DNA of 48,899 nucleotides from Bacteroidota bacterium (GCA_947466965.1 CANIFU010000017.1:1-48899); one strand, 5' to 3'. Positions 16,417-26,958 are shown, counted from the stretch's first letter. Made by a program: numbers and translations. Notes: generated from the sequence alone by a model not told the origin.

Positions 16417-17433
16417 CTACATATAAATAGGACAAACACGTTTTTTAGCCACAAAAGGAGCAACCTTTTTGAAAATATATATTAATGAAATTTCAAATCC
16501 ACCTCTGCGATTTGTAGCTTCTATAAGCTTGGACGTGTTGATATCATAGCTAAATCCGACATTAAAATTTTTATAATCCATGTTTGCTACCAGAACAAAT
16601 GCATCCTTTATGCGGTAAAATCCTCCAAGAGAAACGGCGGTAGTCATTCCATCAATTGGTTTCAAGTGGTACTTACCAAACAATCCAACAACGGTTTCCT
16701 GAAAGGTTCCTTGTCGTTGATATAGAATTGAAGGCAAAACATCTAGTTGTGTGGCAACAGGAAATTCCGCAATTGCACTAACGTTGGTTTTTACATCTAA
16801 TCGAGTATCGTCGTTATTAAAGAACGATTGTTTGGGACGGTTCAAATGAAGTGCTGATAGGCCTATACTCACAAGCGTACGGCTGTTTTTTTTCCAAAGG
16901 TATGCAAGTCCTCCACCGAAATCAAAATAAGTAATTCGTGTTTTGGAAAAATTTTCGCCGCTACTCATAGATGCGTTATAACTGTCGCCATCGTATTGAT
17001 TATCGAACGTAAGTGCAGAAACATCAAAACTTTTTGTAGTTACACCAGGCTGCAAACCAACAGATAAAAAGTGTGTTGAGTCTTTGTTAAGTTTTTTAAC
17101 ATACGCGCCCGAAACAAAAAGCTGCGTTGTTGTAAACCTGGAATCCCCCGACTTGTCAGTATTAATAAGCAAACCTAAGGCAGGAACATCTTTCTCTAGC
17201 TTTGTTTTTAAGCGTGTATCTGAAGCAATTGAAAGTGTTCGATATGGAACAGGTATTGCCGACCATTGACTTCTGAAGTTTCCTACAAATCGCCAATCGC
17301 CATCAAATAAACCAGCTTGAGCAGGATTTAAGTTTTGTGGCGAAGCATTAAATTGAGAGTAATGAATGTCTTGTGCATGAATTAAACTCACACAACAGAT
17401 CATTAAAAATAATATAATCTTATTTTTTTTCAT
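16417..17433 (-). CDS. PorP/SprF family T9SS outer membrane protein
   Basis: 338 residues. A signal peptide ends near CCVSLIHAQ, followed by the family's diagnostic opening DIHYSQFNASPQNLNPAQAGLFDGDWRF. The rest alternates beta strands and ends with an aromatic-rich strand region, as in an outer membrane beta-barrel (FEISLIYIFKK). In known systems SprF/PorP-like proteins are paired with one specific CHU_C cargo and are needed for its secretion or surface attachment. The gene sits seven bases after the 1202-residue CHU_C protein, its likely cargo, and just before the OmpA-like gene. The specific pairing is inferred from operon order. Confidence 0.95.
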   Translation of the reverse strand: MKKNKIILFLMICCVSLIHAQDIHYSQFNASPQNLNPAQAGLFDGDWRFVGNFRSQWSAIPVPYRTLSIASDTRLKTKLEKDVPALGLLINTDKSGDSRFTTTQLFVSGAYVKKLNKDSTHFLSVGLQPGVTTKSFDVSALTFDNQYDGDSYNASMSSGENFSKTRITYFDFGGGLAYLWKKNSRTLVSIGLSALHLNRPKQSFFNNDDTRLDVKTNVSAIAEFPVATQLDVLPSILYQRQGTFQETVVGLFGKYHLKPIDGMTTAVSLGGFYRIKDAFVLVANMDYKNFNVGFSYDINTSKLIEATNRRGGFEISLIYIFKKVAPFVAKKRVCPIYM

Positions 17434-17440
17434 TCTTCAA

Positions 17441-20400
17441 CTATCTTATCAAGGTTGTATTGCCCTGTTTTTTCAGCTCGTTACCGTTGTAACATGTTGC
17501 TCTTAAGTACCAGGCAAAAACTGCCGGATCGGCTTTCATTCCTTTATAAATTCCATCCCAACCAACATTTTGATTTGTTGTTTCAAACACCATTTCTCCC
17601 CAACGATTATAAACAGCAAAATACATTTCTGTGATCATGTTTGCCCTGACAAATAAAACATCATTCTGTCCATCACCATTGGGGGTAAATGTATTGGGTA
17701 CAAAAACATCTGCCGGATCACATTGCATTGATAATACATATATTGTTACCGTTGCCGTTTTGGGGCAACCAGAAGAGTCGATTACAGTCAAGGTATATGT
17801 TGTTGTTGTTGTTGGCGAAGCAGTTGTATTAAATGAATTCGGGTTACTAAGACCTGTTGCTGGGCTCCACAAGATGGTTAACGTTGTATCGGTGATGGCA
17901 TGGATTATTGTAGAGCTTCCTAAGAAAATGCTATCATTGTCTGCGACTGCAGAAATTGGAAAAAGAGCAGGATCAATAACTGTTATGTTGGTTGAAAGCG
18001 AAACAATACAAGTATCTCCCATAGGATTTACGGTAGAAATGGCCACGGTATAGGAAGTAGAGGACGCGGGGCTTGCAATAGGATTGGCGATTGTTGAATT
18101 ATTTAAACCAGAGGATGGTGACCAGCTATAGGCAAAGCCGCCAGTTGCAGAAATAGAAGCGGCGCCTCCTTCACAGATTGTTTGGTTAGAACTAATGGAG
18201 GCCCCTCCCGAATTATCAAAAGCTATGGATGTGCTATCGGCACACCCGTTTATGGTGGTTGCAATTAAAGTAACAACATAATTCCCTGAAGAAGGATATG
18301 TGTGTGAAGGATTTTGAAGCGAGGACGAAGAGCCGTCTCCAAAATCCCAAAGCCATGATGCCGGCGATGCCACAGAAGAATCGGTTAATGCAATTGTATT
18401 TGAACAAGGGAGGCTATTCAAACCAAAATTTGCTGTAATACCGGGATAAACGGTTATATACGAGTAAGCTGTATCAGAAACTTTACAAGCATTATTATAT
18501 AAAATCAATGACACAAGGTACGTTCCTGGAATTGAAAAAACGTGAGTAGGATTGTAGATAACAGACGTGGTGTCTCCGCTGCCAAAATTCCACAAATAGG
18601 TTCCGTAAGGGGAACTTTGATTGTTGAATGTTACAGAAAACGGAGCGCATCCGGCTGATGTGTCTATAGAAAAATCAGCATCCACAGGAGGAACCTGGAA
18701 GTCGAATTTAAATGTTCCGTTGTTACAATTAGAATTCATGTTTATTCCTGTTGATGGAACTCCCGGTGAAAGGGGTGTATATATAGGGCTTGTATACGGC
18801 CAAGATCCTGGAGTTACAGGAAAGTCGTCGTTTCCACCACATCCCGCACAAACAGATTGATAAATAATACCCTTTTTATCAAAACGGCTTGTTCCACCAT
18901 CAACATGTTCCCAACTGCTGGCTCCTCCAAAATAGGTTGCATAAATAAGGGAAGAAGCATCTGCAGAAAGAACGATCAAATAAAAATTATGTCCGTCCGT
19001 TGTGGGTTGAACAGCATCTGCAGTAAGCGGCATACCGGTTGTACTTGTAACTGGTGGAACAATTTTTCCGCCCCAACCAGAAACATAAATATTTTTACAC
19101 TCGTCAACCAAAAAGGCAGAGGGAGAAATGTTTGGTGTACCGCTACCGTTTCCGAATACTGTTGAAAAACCAAGTACTGTAAGATCGTAATTCATTCTGG
19201 AAATAAACTGGCCACTATTCGGATTATTATAAACGCCAGCGGTAACCGGCATCAATCCTTCTGTTTGACCAACCACATAAACATTGCTATCTCTGTCGAA
19301 CTGAATAAAATAACATTGATCGTAAGCGGTTGTGCCCCAATAAGTAGAAGCGAGCAGGGCCGAACCATTGTTTTTTATTTTAGAAATATATCCATCCGCC
19401 TTTCCACCTTGGTAAGTAGTTCGAAGCACACCGGGCGTGGACGGAAAGTTGTTGCTTCGAGTGCCTCCGGTAATATAAACATTTAAAGAATCGTCAATTG
19501 CTAATGCATAACCTGCATCATTATCCGTACCTCCTAAAAAGGTGCTCCAAAGCAACACAGAAAGGTCGCTGTTAAACTTAAACGCCACGGCGTCCTGTTC
19601 TCCACCCAATGTGTTGTCAAAACCACCAACAATTGGGAAGTTTCCCGATCGAGAAGAGCTAGCTACATAAGCATTTCCCAACAAGTCAACATTTATCTCG
19701 CCACGAAATTGATCGCCGTAATTATATTGTAAGGAATCGGCAGGGAACTCATATACAGCAGGGGGGCCAGCAGAAAAAAGAACACTATCGTTGTTAACAT
19801 TCACGCCATCATTCAAGCTACCACCGATGAAGGTGGACGCTAAAAGTGTTGTTCCTGTTGCGTTAAACTTTGCAACATAAATATCCGTTCCATTGTCGAA
19901 ATAACTTCCGTTATAAACAAATCGCAACAAAATACCTCCATTAAAAGTTGTGTCAAAAGCAGTTGGGGTAACAGGAAAATCAGACGAGCCGGTTGCGCCA
20001 TACAATAGCAATTCATCATTATTGTTTACAACGAGACTCGTTACAATTTCGGTGCTTGTTGCTCCACCAATATAGGTTGAATATTGAAGAAACGTTCCGG
20101 AAGAATCATATTTTGTAATTACAACATCCGTTCGGCCATAAGCTATTGCACCGTTAAATGTTACGTCGTATGCACCAAGAGTTGTTGGAAAACCGATATC
20201 AAAACAGGTTCCTCCGGAATATAAATTACCTGAGGCATCGTAGGTGGCTGTCATGCCGAAATTGTCGGCCGTTGAACCGGAAGAACATGCAAACACCAAA
20301 ATCGGATCAATAATCAACTCAATGCTATTGTCGTATCCTTTGGGAAAACGAAAAGAAAGGGTCGTGTTGTTGAGAACAAATTCGCAGGGCACCTCAACTT

Positions 20401-21049
20401 CATATCCGTCAATATATTGGTAGGCATATGGTTTTTGTTCAACCATTGCGTTTACACTAGTTGTTAGCTGCAATCTTCCTTTGTCGAGCTTTATTTTATC
20501 AAGCCCCTCATAAAAAAGTGCTATTTCTTTCGGGCTGGAAAGAGGAGCTACTATAAAATTATATTTTAGACTATTCTGCAATCCTACTACTTGAAGATCT
20601 ATTCCTGAATAAATGTTTTTATAGTTTACTTCGCGGAAATTTTTTGCATCGCCGGCCCACTTGCTCTTGTCCTTGCCAATGAAGTAGTTCGTGTAATCAT
20701 GCGTAAGTTGCGTTGCTGTTGTTGCAACCGTTTTTAGGGCATTTAAAAATGTTGTTTTAAAAGCATGGGAACGAATCGGTGCGCCGGACGTTGTTTTGTT
20801 TCTTCCGGTGTGATTGTTGCGAAGCGTTTCTTTGTCATAAAAATTATATGTAAACGCATTTTTCTCCAAAAACAAAACACCACCGTCAAGTTGTGCTCGA
20901 TACAACACTTTTTTATCCCATTGATTTTTATTTTCAGTAAATTTTATTGCCGTTTGAGAATCAAAAATCTTACGTTCCTGAGCGAATGTTCTGAAGAAAA
21001 ACAAAAACAGAAAAACAAAAAGAAAATATTTTTTTAGTGGAACGTTCAT
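17441..21049 (-). CDS. SBBP-propeller/PKD adhesin with C-terminal type B T9SS domain
   Basis: 1202 residues. A signal peptide (about 1-23) leads to a DUF7948-like domain (about 30-250: TENKNQWDKKVLYRAQLDGGVLF, split by later NYKNIYSGIDL). SBBP-type beta-propeller repeats follow (about 255-770), recognisable by STYIGG, STFIGGS, STFLGG and TYFGGAS. Then two PKD domains (about 790-960, YLWNFGSGD and WLWDFGDGS), Ig-like SWSPSSGL units, and a CHU_C domain (about 1115-1202: NTFTPNGDGQNDVLF, VYNRWGEMVFE, GWDGIYKG). It is first in a likely operon with PorP/SprF and the OmpA-like protein, so it should be that secretion partner's cargo. The function at the surface is inferred to be adhesion or gliding. 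Confidence 0.93.
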   Translation of the reverse strand: MNVPLKKYFLFVFLFLFFFRTFAQERKIFDSQTAIKFTENKNQWDKKVLYRAQLDGGVLFLEKNAFTYNFYDKETLRNNHTGRNKTTSGAPIRSHAFKTTFLNALKTVATTATQLTHDYTNYFIGKDKSKWAGDAKNFREVNYKNIYSGIDLQVVGLQNSLKYNFIVAPLSSPKEIALFYEGLDKIKLDKGRLQLTTSVNAMVEQKPYAYQYIDGYEVEVPCEFVLNNTTLSFRFPKGYDNSIELIIDPILVFACSSGSTADNFGMTATYDASGNLYSGGTCFDIGFPTTLGAYDVTFNGAIAYGRTDVVITKYDSSGTFLQYSTYIGGATSTEIVTSLVVNNNDELLLYGATGSSDFPVTPTAFDTTFNGGILLRFVYNGSYFDNGTDIYVAKFNATGTTLLASTFIGGSLNDGVNVNNDSVLFSAGPPAVYEFPADSLQYNYGDQFRGEINVDLLGNAYVASSSRSGNFPIVGGFDNTLGGEQDAVAFKFNSDLSVLLWSTFLGGTDNDAGYALAIDDSLNVYITGGTRSNNFPSTPGVLRTTYQGGKADGYISKIKNNGSALLASTYWGTTAYDQCYFIQFDRDSNVYVVGQTEGLMPVTAGVYNNPNSGQFISRMNYDLTVLGFSTVFGNGSGTPNISPSAFLVDECKNIYVSGWGGKIVPPVTSTTGMPLTADAVQPTTDGHNFYLIVLSADASSLIYATYFGGASSWEHVDGGTSRFDKKGIIYQSVCAGCGGNDDFPVTPGSWPYTSPIYTPLSPGVPSTGINMNSNCNNGTFKFDFQVPPVDADFSIDTSAGCAPFSVTFNNQSSPYGTYLWNFGSGDTTSVIYNPTHVFSIPGTYLVSLILYNNACKVSDTAYSYITVYPGITANFGLNSLPCSNTIALTDSSVASPASWLWDFGDGSSSSLQNPSHTYPSSGNYVVTLIATTINGCADSTSIAFDNSGGASISSNQTICEGGAASISATGGFAYSWSPSSGLNNSTIANPIASPASSTSYTVAISTVNPMGDTCIVSLSTNITVIDPALFPISAVADNDSIFLGSSTIIHAITDTTLTILWSPATGLSNPNSFNTTASPTTTTTYTLTVIDSSGCPKTATVTIYVLSMQCDPADVFVPNTFTPNGDGQNDVLFVRANMITEMYFAVYNRWGEMVFETTNQNVGWDGIYKGMKADPAVFAWYLRATCYNGNELKKQGNTTLIR

Positions 21050-21122
21050 TGTTAAAAAAGAAGGGTTGATGTTTTAACACAAATGCGTTTATCAAAAATA
21101 AGAATAAAATTCGGAATTACAC

Positions 21123-23012
21123 CTATTGAGCAGGCAGTGCTGTCAATCCTTGCTGTGCCAAAACGTGATCGGGTTTTAGCTTTAAAGTTTGTGTCCAGGC
21201 GTTTCTGGCTTTGTCATATTTTTTTATTGTAAAACTTGCACCACCAATATTATACCAGTATTCAGCATTAAAAGGGTCAATGCTCACGGCTTTCTCCATC
21301 AGCCTAATTGCCTTTTCAATATTTTTCGCTCCGATTGACATCCCTTGATTAAAATAAGTTACTGCCAACAAATCGAAGTTTCTTTTAACAAGCGGGTTAT
21401 TGGGATAAATCGCCTTCGCTTTTGCCCAGTATATCTGAGCTCTTTCGTAATCTTTCAGCTTGAAATAAGCAACACCCAAATTTAAATATCCGTTCACATA
21501 TTTTTTATGAATTCTTACCGAATGTTCCAAATGATAAATTCCCTTTTTTATCAATTCAAGCTCCTGCTCTTTGTTTTCTGGCTTTTCTGAAAGATCAACA
21601 TAGGCCTTACCTGCGTTGCCGTTAACTAGTGCGCTATTAGGAACTGTTTGAGCATCTGTAATAAATAGCGTTTGATCATTTTTCCAGGCTGCATTTCTTT
21701 TTATTGTTTTGGTGCCACACCAAAAAACTAGAAGGCAACCTAAAGAAAGCGTAAGCCATTTTTTTGCGTTTTCTGATGCTATTTTTCCTTGTATCCAAGT
21801 AATAAAAACAGACAGGGCTATTGCAAAACCGAATGATGAATGATAAACCATACGCTCACCCATTGTTGCACCAATATTAAAAATAAAGTTGGAAATCATA
21901 AACAGGTGCAACAAGTAAAAAGTAATTGCAAAGGATAAAATATTGCGTTTTAAAAACAATACAACGGCAGTAACAAACAATGATAAATGAATTACGACAG
22001 AGGCCCAAACGCCTGCGCTACTGAAATTTACAAACGGTATTGTACTGTATGAATAATCGCTTGAAAGTGGGCTTGGATAAAATAGTAGTTTTAAATAGCG
22101 CAACAAAACTTCTATTTTTGTTGCCAGTTTTTCTGTTTCTGTAGCATATAAATATGGGTTATTAAGCACATCCGGATTTTCAAACTTTGCTCCTGCACCT
22201 ACAATCGAATAGCGAATTAACAAATAAAAAAAAGCAATCACAGCAAAAGGAATCGATGCAAGTATCGCGCTACGGAGTGTTTCATTTAAAACGATATACA
22301 ACAACATTGGTATTAAAATAAGTAACGTAATCGCATATTCTTTAGACAGAAGGGCGAGAAAATAAAACAAGCCTCCCCACAGTAACTGTTTTATTTTTTT
22401 GTTTTCGCGATACCTGAATACAGCAATGAAAGTAAGAATCATAAATAAAAACGATAAAATCTCATCGCGGCTTTTAATATTTGCAACTACCTCAGTATGC
22501 ATCGGGTGAATCAGAAAAATAAGGCAAACAACAAAGGCGGTATATTGATTATCTTTAAATATGAAGCGTTTTAAAAAATAAAGTAAAAGAACAATGGACA
22601 GAAGGTAAAAGAACACATTCATAAAATGCCGCACAAAGGCCACATCGTCTGCGGGAGGCGCTTCATTGTGGCTTCCGAACAATTGTTGTTCAACAGCAAA
22701 CGTAACAACAGAAAGGGGGCGGTATCTTCCGCCGGACAATTGCTGTTTGGCCCCCATTTGTCTATAAAAACTTTCGTATGCATCGGTGCTTAATATTTTG
22801 GGGATTCCACGCACACCCTGCTGAACATAGTCGTTCTTCTGAATTACAATTCCGTCATCTAAGGCGTACTCATTGAAAAAAGAATTCGCATAAAAAACAA
22901 AACCAATGATCGCAAGAATTACAACCTGGATTCTAAACGCTTTTGAGTTAAGAAGGGGTGATTCCCCGATCGGCATTGAACCTTTTTCTGTTTTTACTTT
23001 CTGACGTGCCAT
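21123..23012 (-). CDS. Polytopic GT-C glycosyltransferase-like protein with C-terminal TPRs
   Basis: 629 residues. After a basic N-terminus come about ten hydrophobic segments (about 28-440). The first loop holds YALDDGIVIQKNDYVQQG, with a conserved acidic pair placed as in GT-C glycosyltransferases of the PMT/TMTC type, and GGRYRPLSVVTFAVEQQLFG lies further on. Residues about 480-629 are TPRs (YLNLGVAYFKLKDYERAQIYWAKA, in part). The architecture matches TMTC-like O-mannosyltransferases known in both eukaryotes and Bacteroidota, which use a lipid-linked sugar on the outer side of the inner membrane. The acceptor is unknown; the neighbouring T9SS adhesins are candidates. It is divergent from the histidine kinase gene across a 118-bp spacer. 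Confidence 0.8.
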   Translation of the reverse strand: MARQKVKTEKGSMPIGESPLLNSKAFRIQVVILAIIGFVFYANSFFNEYALDDGIVIQKNDYVQQGVRGIPKILSTDAYESFYRQMGAKQQLSGGRYRPLSVVTFAVEQQLFGSHNEAPPADDVAFVRHFMNVFFYLLSIVLLLYFLKRFIFKDNQYTAFVVCLIFLIHPMHTEVVANIKSRDEILSFLFMILTFIAVFRYRENKKIKQLLWGGLFYFLALLSKEYAITLLILIPMLLYIVLNETLRSAILASIPFAVIAFFYLLIRYSIVGAGAKFENPDVLNNPYLYATETEKLATKIEVLLRYLKLLFYPSPLSSDYSYSTIPFVNFSSAGVWASVVIHLSLFVTAVVLFLKRNILSFAITFYLLHLFMISNFIFNIGATMGERMVYHSSFGFAIALSVFITWIQGKIASENAKKWLTLSLGCLLVFWCGTKTIKRNAAWKNDQTLFITDAQTVPNSALVNGNAGKAYVDLSEKPENKEQELELIKKGIYHLEHSVRIHKKYVNGYLNLGVAYFKLKDYERAQIYWAKAKAIYPNNPLVKRNFDLLAVTYFNQGMSIGAKNIEKAIRLMEKAVSIDPFNAEYWYNIGGASFTIKKYDKARNAWTQTLKLKPDHVLAQQGLTALPAQ

Positions 23013-23130
23013 ATTGTTTGGTACAATTTCTGCAAATTGGTCTGCTGTATTTGTTTATTTTATTTGCACCTTTGTTTAGCATTTTTGAGGGCTAACCTGA
23101 TGCTGTAAATATACTTAATTATCATTTTTA

Positions 23131-26100
23131 TTGAAAAATTTTTTAAAAAATAAATATTTTCTTTTTGTTTTTGCGCTTGTCTTTTTGATAGCGGGAAGCA
23201 CTTTGTTTTATGCTTTTTCAGGAAGTGCGGAGCCAACAATCAGTAGCTTTGAAGATGTTTTACATAAAAAAGAAAAGCGATTAAAAGAAGAGATGCTTGT
23301 GCTTGCGAAGCGCGCCGAATCGGAAAACTATAAAGAACTTTTTTCAAATAAGCCCGATTATTATAATGCGCTTCGAACCGAAGAGGGTATTGCATTACTT
23401 ATTTATGAAAATGACACGTTAAAATTCTGGAGCGACAATTCCATTGCAGTAGAAAACTGGGTGAAAGAGGTGTGCCTTGATTCAAAAATGGCTAAATTAC
23501 ACAATGGCTGGTTTGAGGTTGTGCGACCACACACAAACTCAACAACTACAAAAGCAATTGTTGGACTCGTATTGGTAAAAAACGAATACCCCTACCAAAA
23601 CAAATACCTGATCAATGAGTTTCAAAAAGATTTTGCTGTTCCCGCTGAAACAAAATTAATTACAGACAACCCCAATGCAAGCAATGGGGTAAAAAATTAT
23701 ACGGGTGAGTATTTATTTTCATTGGAATTTAATCCTGCAAACAATTCGGTTTCGCTTATCTCTTTCGTTTCCGTTTTTTTAAGTTTTTTCGGGTTTGTCT
23801 TTCTAATTGCATTTATAAATGTTTTCATTTCTGAAAACTCATTGCGCCTCGGAAAAAACTGTTCCACAATTGCCTTTATTTTTCTGCTTGTTGTGATTCG
23901 ATACGCTTCCATTAAACTTTCTTTTCCCGAAAGTTTTTATTCCTTTGATTTGTTTCGGCCACAGGTTTTTGCAAACGCAAATTCTATATGGTTAACCTCT
24001 TTAGGTGACCTACTTCTAAATGTTCTTCTGTTATTTTATTTAACCTATGTTTTTTTTAATGGGTGCGAATTCAATGCATTAATTAAAGGTTTAAAAAAGG
24101 TAAATAAGCTCGTTTTGTCTTTCGCATTTTTTCTTGCTTTCTTTTGGTTCTCTTGGGTGATCAATGGTTTGTTTGTCGGTTTAATTAAAAACTCAAACAT
24201 ATCTTTCAGCATCAACAATCTTTTTACACTTAATGAATACAGTTATGTAGCAATTGTTATTATTGGTCTATTACTTTTTGTTTACTTCCTTTTTGCAGAC
24301 AAAATTGTTTCAGTATTAAAACAGTTACAATTGAATACAAAACAATATGCTCTTGTTTTTATTGTATCTGCCGGCATACACACGCTTATCTCACACGCCC
24401 TTGGAACACTCGATCTTATTGTTATATTTTGGCCTTTTTTATTGGTTCTTTCTATTGCCATTATAAAACAAAAACAAACCGTATATCCTTTTTCAAGTAT
24501 TATCTTTTTGGTTTTTCTTTTCTCGTTGTATGCCGTTCATGTTTTTATAAAGCACGCTGGGCTGAAAGAAGCTGAAAGTAAAAAAATTTATGTTGAAAAA
24601 CTAGCGGCAGAGCAGGATCCGGTAGCAGAACTTTTGTTTCAGGATATAGAAAATAAAATGCAGTCAGATACCGTTCTTTTGTCTTTGGTAAGTGGGACAG
24701 AAAAAAAACCGGAAGCGTTTGAAAAAAGGATCAAGCAGCAGTACTTTAGCGGTTTCTGGGAAAAGTACGACATACATGTTGCTCTTTTTGATAGCGCATG
24801 TGCGCCGATAATTCGTTCGCAAAATCCAGTGTTTGACAACAACTTTTACTTTGATGAACTGATTGAAAAACGCGGCCAAAAAACACCTTGTCAGGGCTTT
24901 TATTTTATAAACAACTCCTCCGGGAAAATAAGTTATCTAGCAAAACTGTCGCTATTTAAAACAGTCAGATCTACATCTAAACTGGGTACCGTTTATGTTG
25001 AGATGGATGCCAAATTTATATCTGACGAGGTTGGTTTTCCAGAGTTGTTGCTTGACAGAAATATTGGCCTTTCACAAGAGCTGAGTAATTATTCTTATGC
25101 AAAATACAAGCACAACCAACTCTTAAATCAATATGGAAAATATTCTTACAGCCTAACAGCTTCTGATTTCAAATTGTCGCGTTCGGAATTTGTGTTTCAA
25201 GAAATGGGTGGATTTAATCACCTTCTTTATAGACCCGATTCCGAAACGCTTGTAGTTTTAAGTAAAAGGATCGAAGGGATCGTTGGTAACATAACCACCT
25301 TCTCTTATTTGTTTGCTTTTTTTAGTTTACTGCTATTGTCAATATTGTTCTTTAGGCAGATCTCTTTAGGCAGATTGCTAGATAATTTCAGCTTTAAGTA
25401 CAGAATACAAGTGTTGCTGGTTTTGATCGTTCTTGTTTCTCTTGCGCTTTTTGGAGGAGGAACAATTTATTATATAAAACAGCAGTTTGAAGTAAAGAAC
25501 AAAGAAAACATTAGTGAAAAAATCCATTCTGTTTTGATTGATGTTGAAAGCAAGTTGTCAACTGAAACGGTTTTAAATAAAGGACTAACCGAGTATGTTA
25601 CTTTTATTTTGAAAAAATCTTCTTCTGTTTTTTTTACGGATATAAATTTTTATGATGTTGATGGGAACCTGTTCTCTTCTTCGCGGTCAAAAGTATTTGA
25701 CGAGGGGCTTACTTCAAAAAAAATGAATCCCGAAGCGTTTTTGCAAATTGCAATTTTAGGGAAAACAGAGTTTGTTCATGATGAACGAATTGGGAAGCTG
25801 GAATATTTATCAGCATATATACCTTTCAAAAACAAAGAGGGAAAGCTGCTGGCTTATCTGAATTTACCATACTTCGCGAAACAAAGTGAATTAGAAAAAG
25901 AGATTTCCGGATTTTTAGTTGCGCTCATAAATATCTATGTTTTATTGTTTGCGCTCTCGATTGTGACGGCCATATTTATTTCCAACTATGTTACAAAACC
26001 GCTTAAATTAATACAGGATAAATTAAGTAAAATAAAGCTCGGAAAAACCAATGAGCCCATTGAGTGGAAAGAAAATGATGAGATCGGAAGCTTGGTTAGT

Positions 26101-26838
26101 GAATACAACAGAATGATTGCAGAGCTTTCGAAAAGCGCTGACCTTCTGGCAAAATCAGAAAGAGAAAGCGCCTGGAGAGAAATGGCGAAACAGGTGGCGC
26201 ACGAAATAAAAAACCCTCTAACTCCAATGAAGCTGAGCGTCCAACATTTGCAACGAACATGGAAAGATCACGCACCAGATATGGATCTGAAGATGGAGCG
26301 ACTTACAAAAACAATCATTGAACAAATTAATACGCTTTCGAATATTGCAACCGAGTTCTCTAATTTTGCAAAAATGCCTAAAGCAAATCTGGAAAAAATA
26401 AACGTAAAAGAGCTTCTTGTAAACACCATCGCATTGTTTCACGATTCTGAAAACCTCGAAATTAATTTCGACTATGTTGTTCTTTATGACGCGTATGTTT
26501 TTGCAGACAAGGAACAGCTATTACGCGTATTTAATAACCTCATCAAAAATGCCACACAAGCCATTCCGGAGGAAAGAAAAGGAAAAATTAATGTTGCTTT
26601 AAAAAAGGAAAAAAATCAATTTGTTATTTCGATTACAGACAATGGTAATGGAATAGATGAAGCTGTGCTGGATAAAATATTTGTTCCAAACTTTACTACA
26701 AAAACAGGAGGAATGGGCCTTGGATTGGCCATGGTAAAAAATATTGTTGAAGCCGCAAACGGCCGAATTTGGTTTGAAACAACAGCCGGAGAAGGCTGTA
26801 CTTTTTGTGTTTCACTTCCTTCCTGCTTGGAGGAATAA
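23131..26838 (+). CDS. Large polytopic NtrY-like sensor histidine kinase
   Basis: 1235 residues, starting at TTG 23131 (the frame has no better start and a membrane anchor follows at once). An extracytoplasmic domain (about 32-205) is followed by roughly seven membrane segments (about 207-490), a second extracytoplasmic region (about 495-720), two more segments, a third external region (about 790-930), a last segment and a HAMP domain (about 955-1005). The kinase core has H1024 in QVAHEIKNPLTPMKLSVQHL, an N-box (NNLIKNATQAI), DNGNGID and GGMGLGLAMVKNIVE. No response regulator lies beside it, so it is an orphan here. The multi-pass sensor suggests envelope sensing; the signal is unknown. Confidence 0.92.
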   Translation: MKNFLKNKYFLFVFALVFLIAGSTLFYAFSGSAEPTISSFEDVLHKKEKRLKEEMLVLAKRAESENYKELFSNKPDYYNALRTEEGIALLIYENDTLKFWSDNSIAVENWVKEVCLDSKMAKLHNGWFEVVRPHTNSTTTKAIVGLVLVKNEYPYQNKYLINEFQKDFAVPAETKLITDNPNASNGVKNYTGEYLFSLEFNPANNSVSLISFVSVFLSFFGFVFLIAFINVFISENSLRLGKNCSTIAFIFLLVVIRYASIKLSFPESFYSFDLFRPQVFANANSIWLTSLGDLLLNVLLLFYLTYVFFNGCEFNALIKGLKKVNKLVLSFAFFLAFFWFSWVINGLFVGLIKNSNISFSINNLFTLNEYSYVAIVIIGLLLFVYFLFADKIVSVLKQLQLNTKQYALVFIVSAGIHTLISHALGTLDLIVIFWPFLLVLSIAIIKQKQTVYPFSSIIFLVFLFSLYAVHVFIKHAGLKEAESKKIYVEKLAAEQDPVAELLFQDIENKMQSDTVLLSLVSGTEKKPEAFEKRIKQQYFSGFWEKYDIHVALFDSACAPIIRSQNPVFDNNFYFDELIEKRGQKTPCQGFYFINNSSGKISYLAKLSLFKTVRSTSKLGTVYVEMDAKFISDEVGFPELLLDRNIGLSQELSNYSYAKYKHNQLLNQYGKYSYSLTASDFKLSRSEFVFQEMGGFNHLLYRPDSETLVVLSKRIEGIVGNITTFSYLFAFFSLLLLSILFFRQISLGRLLDNFSFKYRIQVLLVLIVLVSLALFGGGTIYYIKQQFEVKNKENISEKIHSVLIDVESKLSTETVLNKGLTEYVTFILKKSSSVFFTDINFYDVDGNLFSSSRSKVFDEGLTSKKMNPEAFLQIAILGKTEFVHDERIGKLEYLSAYIPFKNKEGKLLAYLNLPYFAKQSELEKEISGFLVALINIYVLLFALSIVTAIFISNYVTKPLKLIQDKLSKIKLGKTNEPIEWKENDEIGSLVSEYNRMIAELSKSADLLAKSERESAWREMAKQVAHEIKNPLTPMKLSVQHLQRTWKDHAPDMDLKMERLTKTIIEQINTLSNIATEFSNFAKMPKANLEKINVKELLVNTIALFHDSENLEINFDYVVLYDAYVFADKEQLLRVFNNLIKNATQAIPEERKGKINVALKKEKNQFVISITDNGNGIDEAVLDKIFVPNFTTKTGGMGLGLAMVKNIVEAANGRIWFETTAGEGCTFCVSLPSCLEE

Positions 26839-26958
26839 ATAAATACGCTACTTTCAAACAATAAACTTCTTGACCAAGAGCGCTACAAATCCGTATTAGA
26901 AAAAGAGGTTTTTCAACCAATAGATTTCGTATATTCGTATCCTATAATTTGTTAAATT

